Part shown: positions 1 to 5,876 of the stretch, in pieces
How positions within the stretch are numbered: the stretch's first letter is position 1
How the letters are laid out: each line of letters opens with the position of its first letter
From: CAYMST01 sp964393115
Lineage (GTDB): Bacteria; Bacteroidota; Bacteroidia; Cytophagales; Cyclobacteriaceae
DNA: 6,913 nt
Assembly (NCBI GenBank): GCA_964393115.1
Contig: CAYMST010000256.1
Span: 1 to 6,913 of the forward strand
Direction of reading: 5' to 3'
Notes under the pieces: model-generated
What the model was told of the DNA's origin: nothing
Database searches by the model: none
What the model saw: the letters and a program-made list of their open reading frames with translations, nothing else
Made by a program: the position numbers and the translations under genes

Positions 1-1
1 A

Positions 2-202
2 AAGATCAAAGAACTCAGAGGACAGGTTGAACACTACACTGATTATCACCAACATACTTTTGTGTATGCCTCTAACTCCAACATTAGATATGAAATCAAT
101 GGCGACTTTACTCTTTCTGAAGATGCTGACTTTGAGAACATTAAATTAACGGAAGAACAAATCCGTGACTTTAAGATTACTCAAATACTGTGGAGGCAAT
201 AA
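2..202 (+). CDS. 3' end of an unrecognised gene (partial)
   Basis: An open frame enters from the left edge and runs for 66 codons to a TAA at 200-202. The visible part begins KIKELRGQVEHYTDY and ends RDFKITQILWRQ. It is hydrophilic, rich in acidic residues and aromatics, and has no membrane segment or motif that I recognise. The stop lies 8 bases before the TATAAC that opens site A, the spacing expected of a gene sitting directly against a cassette-type recombination site. The start is outside the window, so length and family cannot be judged. Amino-acid use looks natural and no other frame is open across the whole stretch, which is why I call it coding. No function is assigned. Confidence 0.6.
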   Translation, partial: KIKELRGQVEHYTDYHQHTFVYASNSNIRYEINGDFTLSEDADFENIKLTEEQIRDFKITQILWRQ

Positions 203-210
203 AAACGCTG

Positions 211-453
211 TATAACAAGGTGTAAGACACCATGCCCATCCGCAGCTTTGAGTGCTTTCTGGTGGGGTCTGGCTGATCCGCGTCACAAGTTTTGCTAGAG
301 CTAGACTCTGAGGTTTGGCTGTTTGGAAAATCTTCTTTGCGTAAAGGGGTTTGGCTGTTTATGGAGCCAACACTGCTCACTGCAATTCCGCAAAACTTGT
401 TAGGTTTGTGCAGACCAAAGCTGTAACGCACGGAGCTTACAGGGTCGTTGTAG
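211..453 (+). repeat. Site A: large attC-like imperfect palindrome
   Basis: The element opens with TATAACAA (211-218) and closes with CGTTGTAG (446-453). The outer ends pair as TATAAC with GTTGTA, using a G-T wobble. Immediately after the opening comes a small hairpin, GGTG-TAAGA-CACC (219-231). Three further stems nest in the correct order: 243-250 with 416-423 (CAGCTTTG), 266-271 with 411-416 (GGTCTG), and 286-295 with 390-399 (CAAGTTTTGC). The inner loop of about 94 bases carries a direct repeat and a small stem, TTGGCT/AGCCAA (351-356 and 365-370). The site fills the gap between two unrelated genes. It resembles an integron attC site or a VCR in layout, but the terminal boxes are not the canonical RYYYAAC/GTTRRRY. 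The recombination role is inferred. Confidence 0.6.
312..360 (+). repeat. 13-bp direct repeat inside the loop of site A
   Basis: GGTTTGGCTGTTT occurs at 312-324 and again at 348-360, a period of 36 bases. Both copies lie in the apical loop of site A. The segment between them includes GGAAAATCTT (325-334), a block also present in site C. Confidence 0.7.
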
Positions 454-480
454 ATAATGACTTAAATTAAACTAACTACT

Positions 481-783
481 ATTAAAAATTTCTTCACAAT
501 ACTGATCCCGTTATTATGGCTCGGCGGCCCACTTCTCATGACAATATCTGTCAATCGAGTAAACTTTCTGTACAAACTTGATCCTGTACAATTGGGGATT
601 GAACTAAAACGGCGCACTTGGGGTCCATCAATCAAAGACATGAAATTGGTTAAAATAAAGACCCAAAACAAGGATATAATTGCCAAAATAGACTTCTCAA
701 TTTCGTTATATAGAATTGGAGTAGCCTGCATGGTTTTAGCGGTGGTCATAATGTTTTCAATGAGCACTTTAATAGAAAACTAA
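481..783 (+). CDS. Small two-helix membrane protein, start codon eroded
   Basis: Read from the ATT at 481, this gives a 100-residue protein beginning IKNFFTILIPLLWLGG, which would be a natural signal-anchor N-terminus if the first codon were ATG. Residues about 4-22 form one hydrophobic segment and residues about 79-98 (GVACMVLAVVIMFSMSTLI) a second. Between them lies a basic, hydrophilic stretch of about 55 residues (ELKRRTWGPSIKDMKLVKIK). The likely topology is a helical hairpin in the inner membrane. The first in-frame ATG (538) would remove most of the first helix. The frame is open only back to 466. An ATG at 457 in the same frame, right after the end of site A, is stopped by TAA at 463-465. 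So the gene either starts at ATT 481, is shortened, or is inactive. The family is not recognised. Confidence 0.55.
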   Translation: MKNFFTILIPLLWLGGPLLMTISVNRVNFLYKLDPVQLGIELKRRTWGPSIKDMKLVKIKTQNKDIIAKIDFSISLYRIGVACMVLAVVIMFSMSTLIEN

Positions 784-805
784 ACTTTAGCGATCGAAAT
801 AATAC

Positions 806-830
806 CTACAACAATACGTAGGTAAGTATC
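806..830 (+). repeat. Site B: short, possibly collapsed attC-like site
   Basis: The sequence AATACCTACAACAA (801-814) is identical to the 14 bases that open site C (1450-1463). It is followed by a hairpin ATAC-GTAGGTAA-GTAT (814-829) and then CATGCC, where ATG is the start of the next gene. Unlike sites A and C there is no long palindrome. The loop GTAGGTAA resembles the 3' end of site A (GTAGATAATG), so the left and right ends look fused with the middle lost. Confidence 0.5.
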
Positions 831-1494
831 ATGCCATATCTTATTAGCAAAGAACATATCACAATATCTATCAATTCTAAAGCAGGAGTTTGGAATAAGA
901 TAAAGAACTGGTTAATACAAAGAAGAACCAAAAAACGTTGAATTTTGGCTAGTTGATTTTGACAAGAACGAGATAAAGCAAACACTAGGTCTTGAGTATG
1001 ATAAGAGACCAATACCGAGGACAAAACGTCTCGATATTGAACTTAACAACAACCAAATCCCTCAACTTGAAGAAGTAGGTCAAGACTTGTTTGATGACAT
1101 TTATAGACTTTCATCCTTAACCAACTGGAATGAGCTTCTAAAAACGCATAAGAAATATAAATCAAGATGGTATAGTAGCGAACTTCACTATCCTATCCTC
1201 TTAATTGATTCTGAAGGTTACGTTGACACTTTTGACTCGTATGATTCGATCAAATACGAATTTGAAGGCTACTCATATGAACTTGAAGACCAACAATTTA
1301 TTGTCGATTCAAATGGGAATGGTAGGAAATTGGAGTACTGGAACTTTGGACATCCTGTGGGTATTGTGATTCCCTCGAATAAGATTGAGGCACTTACAAG
1401 TGAAGACATTTCTAAGATGACCAACAACAAAATAAATGACTGGTTAAAAAATACCTACAACAATTGCGAATCTCGCCATGGTGCATTCTGCTAG
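831..1494 (+). pseudogene. Unrecognised soluble protein gene, split by a 1-nt frameshift
   Basis: ATG at 831 opens a frame reading MPYLISKEHITISINSKAG and on to TGA at 939-941. A frame one base later is open from 916 and continues as EFWLVDFDKNEIKQTLGL to TAG at 1492-1494. The two overlap at 916-941. Removing one base, for example the A in TTAATACAAAG near 917, joins them smoothly as NWLIKEEPKNVEFW and yields about 220 residues. The joined product has no signal peptide or membrane segment. Its second half is rich in Tyr, Asp and Glu (PILLIDSEGYVDTF, YEFEGYSYELED), suggesting a cytoplasmic alpha/beta protein. I do not recognise the family. The last 13 or so codons run into site C, so the original C-terminus may be DWLKNT or close to it. 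The lesion may be real decay or a sequencing error. Confidence 0.6.
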
Positions 1495-1665
1495 TTCGAA
1501 CAGCTCTGCCTTCTATTTGCACCGGAAAATCTTTCGAACCGCGCAGGCGATATTCCTCACTGAAATAAAAAACGTAACGATCAAAATCGAAGATTTTCCT
1601 ACATTGTATCTAAAACAAATTACACGTCAAGCACCACAGCGGATAGCATGGCGTTGTAAGCCATT
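1456..1665 (+). repeat. Site C: attC-like imperfect palindrome
   Basis: It opens with TACAAC (1456-1461) and closes at GCGTTGTAAGCCATT (1651-1665); TACAAC and GTTGTA are exact complements. The opening is followed by the hairpin GCGA-ATC-TCGC (1466-1476). An internal stem pairs GGAAAATCTTTCGA (1524-1537) with TCGAAGATTTTCC (1587-1599), with one bulged base. The block GCACCACA (1631-1638) near the right end recurs in site D. The site overlaps the tail of the preceding frame and ends 9 bases before the next ATG at 1675. Open frames crossing it are artefacts of the repeat. Its role as a recombination site is inferred from architecture. Confidence 0.6.
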
Positions 1666-1674
1666 CGTGATCTT

Positions 1675-2082
1675 ATGAGCTACAAATCAAGCTGGCATCA
1701 TTACATCCCTGAGTTTCTTATTAAAGGGTTTACAAATGAGGTTGGTAGGGTGTTCCTTTATGATCCTGAAAGAGATCAAATATTAATTAAAGAACGCCCT
1801 ACCAAAAGTGTCTTCTGGGAAAAAGATAGAAACACTATTAAAATCGGTGAGTTCAAGACTTCAATTATTGAAGAATCTACTTATCAGCCAATTGACAACA
1901 GAGGATCAGAAGCAGTTAATTTCTTGCGGAATGTAAACCTGAAAGATGGCGAAATTCCGATTTCTCATGTCTACAACCTGGATATCTTTCTACTAAACCT
2001 TTTTTGGCGAATTCCGAAATCAGATAAAGTTTACGATCTTATCTACGATATATTAAACCATGATTTACCAGAAAAAGAATAA
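1675..2082 (+). CDS. DUF4238-type protein, shortened at its C-terminus
   Basis: The 135-residue product starts MSYKSSWHHYIPEFLIKGFT. The HHYIPEF...KGF block (residues 8-19), followed by a short strand VFLYDPERD (26-34), is the hallmark N-terminus of DUF4238 proteins, which are of unknown function and often found in accessory regions. Family members are usually well over 200 residues. Here the stretch NLDIFLLNLFWRIPKSDK (about 103-120) matches the place where the family has a helix ending in an R-x-P element, and a TAA follows soon after. The frame continues without another stop into the DUF1801 gene downstream, so the C-terminal half of DUF4238 seems to have been lost, probably by deletion. 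The start lies 9 bases after the end of site C and has no Shine-Dalgarno sequence. The family call is from memory of its motif. Confidence 0.65.
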   Translation: MSYKSSWHHYIPEFLIKGFTNEVGRVFLYDPERDQILIKERPTKSVFWEKDRNTIKIGEFKTSIIEESTYQPIDNRGSEAVNFLRNVNLKDGEIPISHVYNLDIFLLNLFWRIPKSDKVYDLIYDILNHDLPEKE

Positions 2083-2154
2083 CATAAAGAATGGCTTAAA
2101 AAACACCAAAAGCCTCCTATTCCTTCGAATGACTATACAGTTATTGAGAATTGG

Positions 2155-2472
2155 ATGGTAAATCGAATTATGCCGAGTATCCAACCCATGATTAAAAAAA
2201 TAGATCTTTTAATACATGATTCGATACCAAATCTCGTCTACGCAATAAAATGGGGTAATGCTTATTATGGTACAAATGAACTTGGTTGGCTAGTTGAAAT
2301 AGCCGCTTATGATGTTTCCGTCAACATTGTGTTTTTAAACGGTGTAGCTTTAAATCCTCAACCACCTTTAGGCAAAGGTGAATTAACCAGGTATTTTAAA
2401 TTGAAGGAAATAGAAGAAAAAAACATCGCCAACTTCGTACAGCAAGCAGGACAGATAAGTGGTTGGAGTTAG
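2155..2472 (+). CDS. DUF1801 protein, probably lacking its N-terminus
   Basis: From ATG 2155 this is 105 residues: MVNRIMPSIQPMIKKIDLLI, then IKWGNAYYG (31-39), ELGWLVEIAAYDVSVNIVFL (42-61) and NPQPPLGKGELTRYFKLK (67-84), ending QQAGQISGWS. This is a clear DUF1801 (YdhG-like) pattern: a helix with the IKWG turn, then strands of a compact fold. The function is unknown. The same frame is open upstream to TAA 2080-2082 and reads HKEWLKKHQKPPIPSNDYTV and then IENW directly before the Met. This looks like genuine DUF1801 N-terminal sequence, so the true gene probably began further upstream and lost its start. The 2155 Met would be a fallback start inside the domain. The gene is in frame with the DUF4238 fragment and is followed after 9 bases by a second DUF1801 gene. 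Confidence 0.7.
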   Translation: MVNRIMPSIQPMIKKIDLLIHDSIPNLVYAIKWGNAYYGTNELGWLVEIAAYDVSVNIVFLNGVALNPQPPLGKGELTRYFKLKEIEEKNIANFVQQAGQISGWS

Positions 2473-2481
2473 TTTAAAACA

Positions 2482-2883
2482 TTGAAATATATGAATCCAG
2501 AAGTTAAAGAATTCAACGATAGTCAGGGTAATGGAGATATAATCATTTGCGATTTACTTGCATCAATTATTGATAAATATTTGCCAGAAGCCGAAAACAA
2601 AATTTGGCATAGGCATCCTGTTTGGTTCTTGAATGAAAATCCTATCGTTGGATATAGCAAACTCAAGGCCGGAATTCGTCTCATGTTTTGGAGTGGGGTA
2701 TCATTTGAGGAAGAGGAATTAAAACCTGGTACCGGAAAGTTTAAAGACGCCTCAAAATTATATACTTCCAAAGATCAAATAGATGAACATAACATAAAGC
2801 GTTGGATTACTAAATCAAAAAAGATACAGTGGGATTATAAAAACATCTATAAAAGAAAAGGGGAACTGCTAAGACTAAAATAA
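2482..2883 (+). CDS. Second DUF1801 family protein
   Basis: A 133-residue product with NPEVKEFNDSQGNGDIIICD (5-24), AENKIWHRHPVWFLNENPIV (37-56), GIRLMFWSGVSF (64-75), and the C-terminal KIQWDYKNIYKRKGELLRLK. This is the longer DUF1801 subtype with a W-H-x-H-P-V-W core; the function is unknown and the protein has no signal peptide, so it is probably cytoplasmic. I chose the TTG at 2482, giving MKYMNPEV, because relatives as I recall them begin MKY followed by NPEV. ATG at 2491 would give MNPEV and is the conservative alternative. It follows the previous stop by 9 bases, so the two DUF1801 genes form a tandem pair that could be co-transcribed. The two proteins are divergent from each other, so this is not a recent duplication. 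The gene appears intact. Confidence 0.75.
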   Translation: MKYMNPEVKEFNDSQGNGDIIICDLLASIIDKYLPEAENKIWHRHPVWFLNENPIVGYSKLKAGIRLMFWSGVSFEEEELKPGTGKFKDASKLYTSKDQIDEHNIKRWITKSKKIQWDYKNIYKRKGELLRLK

Positions 2884-3005
2884 AACTACCGCCAGTAGAC
2901 ACCATCATCCATAAGCCTAGGCCGGCAGCGCTAACTGAGCTATTTGCGGAGGCTGGTGGAATGAGATACTTTTATAGATATTTAAGAAGTCCAGTTTATA
3001 GATGA
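2883..3005 (+). pseudogene. Possible C-terminal remnant of an unknown gene
   Basis: The frame starting at 2883 reads KLPPVDTIIHKPRPAALTEL and continues FAEAGGMRYFYRYLRSPVYR to TGA at 3003-3005. It has no start codon of its own. The frame is open back only to 2853, inside the DUF1801 gene. Codons for Pro, Ala and Arg make it locally richer in GC (CCTAGGCCGGCAGCGC) than its neighbours. It could be the 3' stub of a gene whose front was deleted at the junction, or simply an open stretch in an intergenic repeat. No obvious attC-like palindrome is visible between 2884 and 3043. The evidence is amino-acid plausibility and base composition only. Confidence 0.25.
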
Positions 3006-3043
3006 CAGCTGTTCGTTATGAGCAAAATCACAAGTACAAAATT

Positions 3044-4564
3044 ATGAATTTCAAAACAAGTTACCTCTTAATAATATTTTCACTGGCTATATCAAATATT
3101 CAAGCTCAAGAGGTTGGGTATATGTTTAGTATGGGTGGAAATGAATATGACCAATTTATTAGTCACGAACACGCTAACACGTACGATTTAAAATCTTCTG
3201 TCAACTTAAATTATGACTTTGTCTCAGGAATGGCTTTTGACCTTGATGGAAACGGCCAAGAGTATAATTATATGAAATTGACTCATAATGGTATTGATGT
3301 AAAAAAAACCAAGACTGACTATCCAGAAAAAATCGATTTAAAATTATTTAGCAAATTTACCCTAGGTGGAGATACACTTATAACCATTGCTGATACGGTA
3401 TTAAACCTAAAGCCGAAATTCAGAAAATATATTATACTCGGAAAAACAGATGAGACAGAGGATTATCTGCTATTTCAACAAAAACTCAAAAACAAGACTA
3501 GGTATTACCTGAAAAACAAGCATACTAATAAATGGCTAGTGATTAATTATAGGTTCGACCATGATTTTCAAAACGAAGTAGTTTCTTTATTTGATCATGT
3601 GCCATACATTAAGTTGAAAAAGACTTCTTTTGGTTACAATGACATCAATGCCCTAGTGAAATCAGTTAGGTATTACGAAAAGTATAAGGCTAATGAGAGC
3701 TTTTATTTCAATAGTCTCATGAGTGACGTGGCCGATACAGCTAGAATGAGTTACTACTGTCAAGTCGAAAATCTAGTGGATTCATTATGGACTATTTCTT
3801 TTTACAACAAGAAAGGACAAAAACTTCTCAAAGGAGAGTACTCAAATGTTGCCCCTTTAACCAAGCATGGTAAACTTGAATGGTTTTATCCAGATGGAAA
3901 GATTAGAAAAGAAGCTGAGTTTGTTGATGGTGATTTAGAGGGTTCTTATCTCGTTTATAATCATGATGGAACAAAGCACTGTACGTTCAAGTATACCAAA
4001 AAGGGCAACATGAAAGTGTTGAGCATTTTCGACGATAACGGTGTAGAACAAACAAAAGACATTGAAAAACATACCTATTATGACTATATAAACGATCGTA
4101 CTTTAAATATTCGATACGAATACAATAAGCTGGATAAAATCAGTTATGTCGACACAAAAACTGGAATCAAGTATTATTTATTGACTGACCTTCCTGCTTC
4201 TTCAAAAACTAAAGTTGACTTAGAGTATCCTCAAAATGAGCTCAAAAAGGGTATAGAAGGCATGGTAAGAATCAAGATAATACTTGACGAAAAAGGAGGT
4301 ATTTTGGAATACAAGGTTTTGTCTACTACTGACAGACAATTTATAAAGCCTAGCACTGATTTCCTTCTTAGTAAAGAATCAATGAAGTTTAAACCTGCAG
4401 CTAACACTAGAGGTAAAGTTAAAAGTGAATTTATATACACAGTCATGTATCAAATACACAGGACTATTATTCGAAGCAATTACGATTTCATGTTTCACCA
4501 TAATATGATGATGCAACAGCAAATGATGATGACACCACAAATATCAGCCCCTACCGGATTCTAA
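3044..4564 (+). CDS. Secreted MORN-repeat protein with TonB C-terminal domain
   Basis: The 506-residue product starts MNFKTSYLLIIFSLAISNIQ, a typical signal peptide with likely cleavage after QA near residue 22. I prefer ATG 3044 over ATG 3002, because the upstream 14 codons would put a polar stretch before the signal. Residues about 22-250 are unrecognised and beta-rich. Residues about 255-330 hold MORN_2/YwqK-like repeats (KGEYSN, GKLEWFYPDGKIRKEAEF, GDLEGSYLVYNHDG). Residues about 388-470 form a TonB C-terminal domain: YPQNELKKGIEGMVRIKIIL, then DEKGGILEYKVL and the MKFKPAANTRGKVKSEFIYT strand. The protein ends in a Met/Gln-rich tail (HHNMMMQQQMMMTPQ). Combinations like this are common in Bacteroidota and probably act in the periplasm or at the outer membrane. 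There is no N-terminal transmembrane anchor or proline linker, so a true energy-transducing TonB role is doubtful. It is the longest intact gene here. Confidence 0.85.
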   Translation: MNFKTSYLLIIFSLAISNIQAQEVGYMFSMGGNEYDQFISHEHANTYDLKSSVNLNYDFVSGMAFDLDGNGQEYNYMKLTHNGIDVKKTKTDYPEKIDLKLFSKFTLGGDTLITIADTVLNLKPKFRKYIILGKTDETEDYLLFQQKLKNKTRYYLKNKHTNKWLVINYRFDHDFQNEVVSLFDHVPYIKLKKTSFGYNDINALVKSVRYYEKYKANESFYFNSLMSDVADTARMSYYCQVENLVDSLWTISFYNKKGQKLLKGEYSNVAPLTKHGKLEWFYPDGKIRKEAEFVDGDLEGSYLVYNHDGTKHCTFKYTKKGNMKVLSIFDDNGVEQTKDIEKHTYYDYINDRTLNIRYEYNKLDKISYVDTKTGIKYYLLTDLPASSKTKVDLEYPQNELKKGIEGMVRIKIILDEKGGILEYKVLSTTDRQFIKPSTDFLLSKESMKFKPAANTRGKVKSEFIYTVMYQIHRTIIRSNYDFMFHHNMMMQQQMMMTPQISAPTGF

Positions 4565-4579
4565 AATTTACTTTGTAAA

Positions 4580-4618
4580 GATGCTCATGACAAACGCTTT
4601 GTGTGTGTTATGAGCATC
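4580..4618 (+). terminator. Hairpin terminator after the MORN/TonB_C gene
   Basis: GATGCTCATGACA (4580-4592) pairs with TGTTATGAGCATC (4606-4618) to give a 13-bp stem with one G-T wobble and a 13-base loop. It starts 16 bases after the stop codon. There is no clear T-run following, so termination may be weak, or the stem may act bidirectionally or protect the mRNA end. Confidence 0.6.
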
Positions 4619-4663
4619 CTAGTGGTATAGGAAAGAGTAGTTCATTCTATCTACCAAAATTTC

Positions 4664-4781
4664 GAATTGGCGTTTGGGAGTATTAATTTAACATCAAAAC
4701 AAAGTTTTGGCTAACGTTTTGCAAAATTGAAAGATTCGTGATTTTCAATTCCGCACCACATATAGCTTGGCATTAGCCATT
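4664..4781 (+). repeat. Site D: attC-like repeat, right half well preserved
   Basis: The right end shares GCACCACA (4753-4760) with site C (1631-1638), and further in both have TGGC followed by AGCCATT (4775-4781 here; 1659-1665 in C), directly before a start codon. CAATTCCGCA (4746-4755) is shared with site A (383-392). A stem AATTGAAA/TTTCAATT (4725-4732 and 4743-4750) sits in the middle. The left end (CGAATTGGCGTTTGGGAG) is less clear: I see no good TACAAC box, so the left boundary is approximate. The site lies between the terminator and the next gene. Confidence 0.5.
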
Positions 4782-4784
4782 ATA

Positions 4785-5084
4785 ATGAGGATTTTCACCC
4801 TAACTTTCATACTATTGTTATCTACATCAGAATTGCTCTCACAATCAATTGTTAGAGGAAAAGTCAGCAATGTAACCGGTGAAGGAATACCCAATATCAT
4901 CATTCTTGAGGAAGGAACCAACTACGGCACTAACGCTGACGAGGGAGGATTCTTTGAATATCAAATTCAATCGGATACAACCAAACTCTTGATTTCATAT
5001 ATAGGCTGCGATACTCTTGAATGCATTATTCATACAGATACTATACACATTGGCTTGCCATTGGAGGGAGTTATAACCCTTTAA
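4785..5084 (+). pseudogene. Outer-membrane protein, N-terminal piece with CarboxypepD_reg-like domain
   Basis: The start is ATG 4785, 4 bases after site D, giving the signal peptide MRIFTLTFILLLSTSELLSQ. The more upstream in-frame TTG at 4767 lies inside the repeat and is rejected. Residues about 21-90 match the carboxypeptidase-D regulatory-like fold found at the N-terminus of many Bacteroidota TonB-dependent and other outer-membrane proteins: IVRGKVSNVTGEGIPNIIIL, EEGTNYGTNADEGGFFEYQI, then KLLISYIGCDTLE. Such domains are periplasmic beta-sandwiches. The frame stops at 5082-5084 just where barrel sequence continues in the frame one base earlier, so a 1-nt loss around 5045-5080 has split the gene. 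The family's usual plug domain is absent, so the intact parent was probably a small barrel protein rather than a full receptor. Confidence 0.7.
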
Positions 5085-5644
5085 ACAATCAATATGGCCT
5101 TGAGATAAGCAATGCCTACGATGAATCCAGTCTAATTCATTTTGAAGATCATCAAGATGATTTTCTCGCTAAGCTGAGCTTTCAGTCTGACTTTAAATCT
5201 GATTTCTCCTACCACGGAGAATTTGGTTGGAAGTATTTATACAACAAATTTATTTCTCGGTTAACTGTTGGATATTTAAGACGTAAAATGAGTTCCTTTT
5301 CATTTTTGAACACTGAGACATATGTAACTTTCAATGGACATATACCTAACCTAATCAACTTGACATTTAGAATGGGATATCAGAAACTAAATGGATTAGA
5401 AAATTTCGGCCTTAATATCGGAACAAAAAAAAGATTAGGGCACGATCTACATATAGGTGGTTCCTCAGGATATTATAAGGATTATTTTCAACATAGATTG
5501 TACTTACTCTACCTAGTTCGTTCAGATGATATATCAACTCATCATAACATTCTAAGTCACAAGATCAGCTACGAATACATTAACCGTTTTAACTTTCTAA
5601 CTTTCACAGTCGCCAAGCCATTTGTACGAAATAAGAATCGATAA
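5021..5644 (+). pseudogene. Outer-membrane protein, central beta-barrel piece
   Basis: This frame continues the previous gene after a frameshift. True homology probably begins around 5060-5075 (GGSYNPLNNQYGLEIS); the codons from 5021 to there are read out of frame from the upstream domain. The remainder is a string of amphipathic strands separated by short polar turns, such as FSYHGEFGWKYLYN, SRLTVGYLRRKMSS, NLTFRMGYQKL, NFGLNIGTKKRL and HRLYLLYLVRSD. That alternation of aromatic and polar residues is typical of an outer-membrane beta barrel. The stop at 5642-5644 follows TFTVAKPF, and similar sequence resumes in another frame, implying a second frameshift. The ligand and function are unknown. 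Calling it the same gene as 4785-5084 rests on frame overlap, lack of an intergenic site and the usual domain order. Confidence 0.6.
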
Positions 5645-5876
5645 TTATCAATTGTTAACAGAGTGTTTTAATGGCATTAGTATAGATGCTTTTGGAGACA
5701 CAGTCGAACCTGAGATGCGCTTTATTCTAAATTGGTCCAAGACGTATAGTCCGCCTCCGCGGCAAAAACACATGAGTCTAATCTCTTATTCAATTATCTT
5801 CGTGCAGCATCAAACTATATCAAACATTCTACAGCAATCGGGCCGTCAGCGAAAATTAAAAAATGAAGACGATTAA
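5622..5876 (+). pseudogene. Outer-membrane protein, C-terminal piece
   Basis: After the stop at 5642 the frame opening near 5622 reads YEIRIDNYQLLTECFNG, then ISIDAFGDTVEPEMRFILNW, then SKTY. EPEMRFILNWSKTY looks like a last barrel strand ending in an aromatic residue, as outer-membrane proteins usually do, so a 1-nt gain near 5620-5640 probably separates it from the central piece. After SKTY (about 5748) the frame enters low-similarity sequence and possible site E, and it overlaps the next gene's start by 14 bases; that part is probably not genuine protein. No independent start or function is proposed. Confidence 0.4.
5746..5862 (+). repeat. Site E: possible degenerate attC-like site
   Basis: ATAGT (5746-5750) is followed by a hairpin CCGC-CTCC-GCGG (5751-5762), the same layout of half-site plus 4-bp stem seen at sites A and C. 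The right side ends GGGCCGTCAGCG (5840-5851), 11 bases before the lipoprotein start. The left box is TATAGT rather than TAYAAC, no long palindrome is obvious, and no GTTGTA is present. It is assigned on position and hairpin only. Confidence 0.3.

Noticed and set aside
177..431. Minus-strand open frame of 84 codons
   Set aside because: It lies entirely over site A, whose nested palindrome explains the sequence; the translation has no recognisable features.
462..767. Minus-strand open frame of 101 codons opposite the two-helix protein
   Set aside because: The plus strand gives a better protein with two clear hydrophobic segments, and all other genes here run on the plus strand.
806..1024. Minus-strand open frame of 72 codons
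   Set aside because: It overlaps site B and the start of the frameshifted plus-strand gene, which has more natural amino-acid use.
1478..1678. Plus-strand open frame of 66 codons
   Set aside because: It is contained in site C; the conserved palindromic blocks account for it.
2482..3005. A toxin-antitoxin or phage-defence system in the DUF region
   Set aside because: DUF4238 and DUF1801 proteins have no established role of this kind that I can cite, and the genes are partly broken.
3002..3043. Upstream ATG at 3002 as start of the MORN/TonB_C gene
   Set aside because: It would put 14 polar residues before the signal peptide; ATG 3044 gives a standard secretion signal.
211..4781. Calling the repeats true integron attC sites
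   Set aside because: The terminal boxes deviate from RYYYAAC/GTTRRRY and no integrase is in the window, so only attC-like is claimed.
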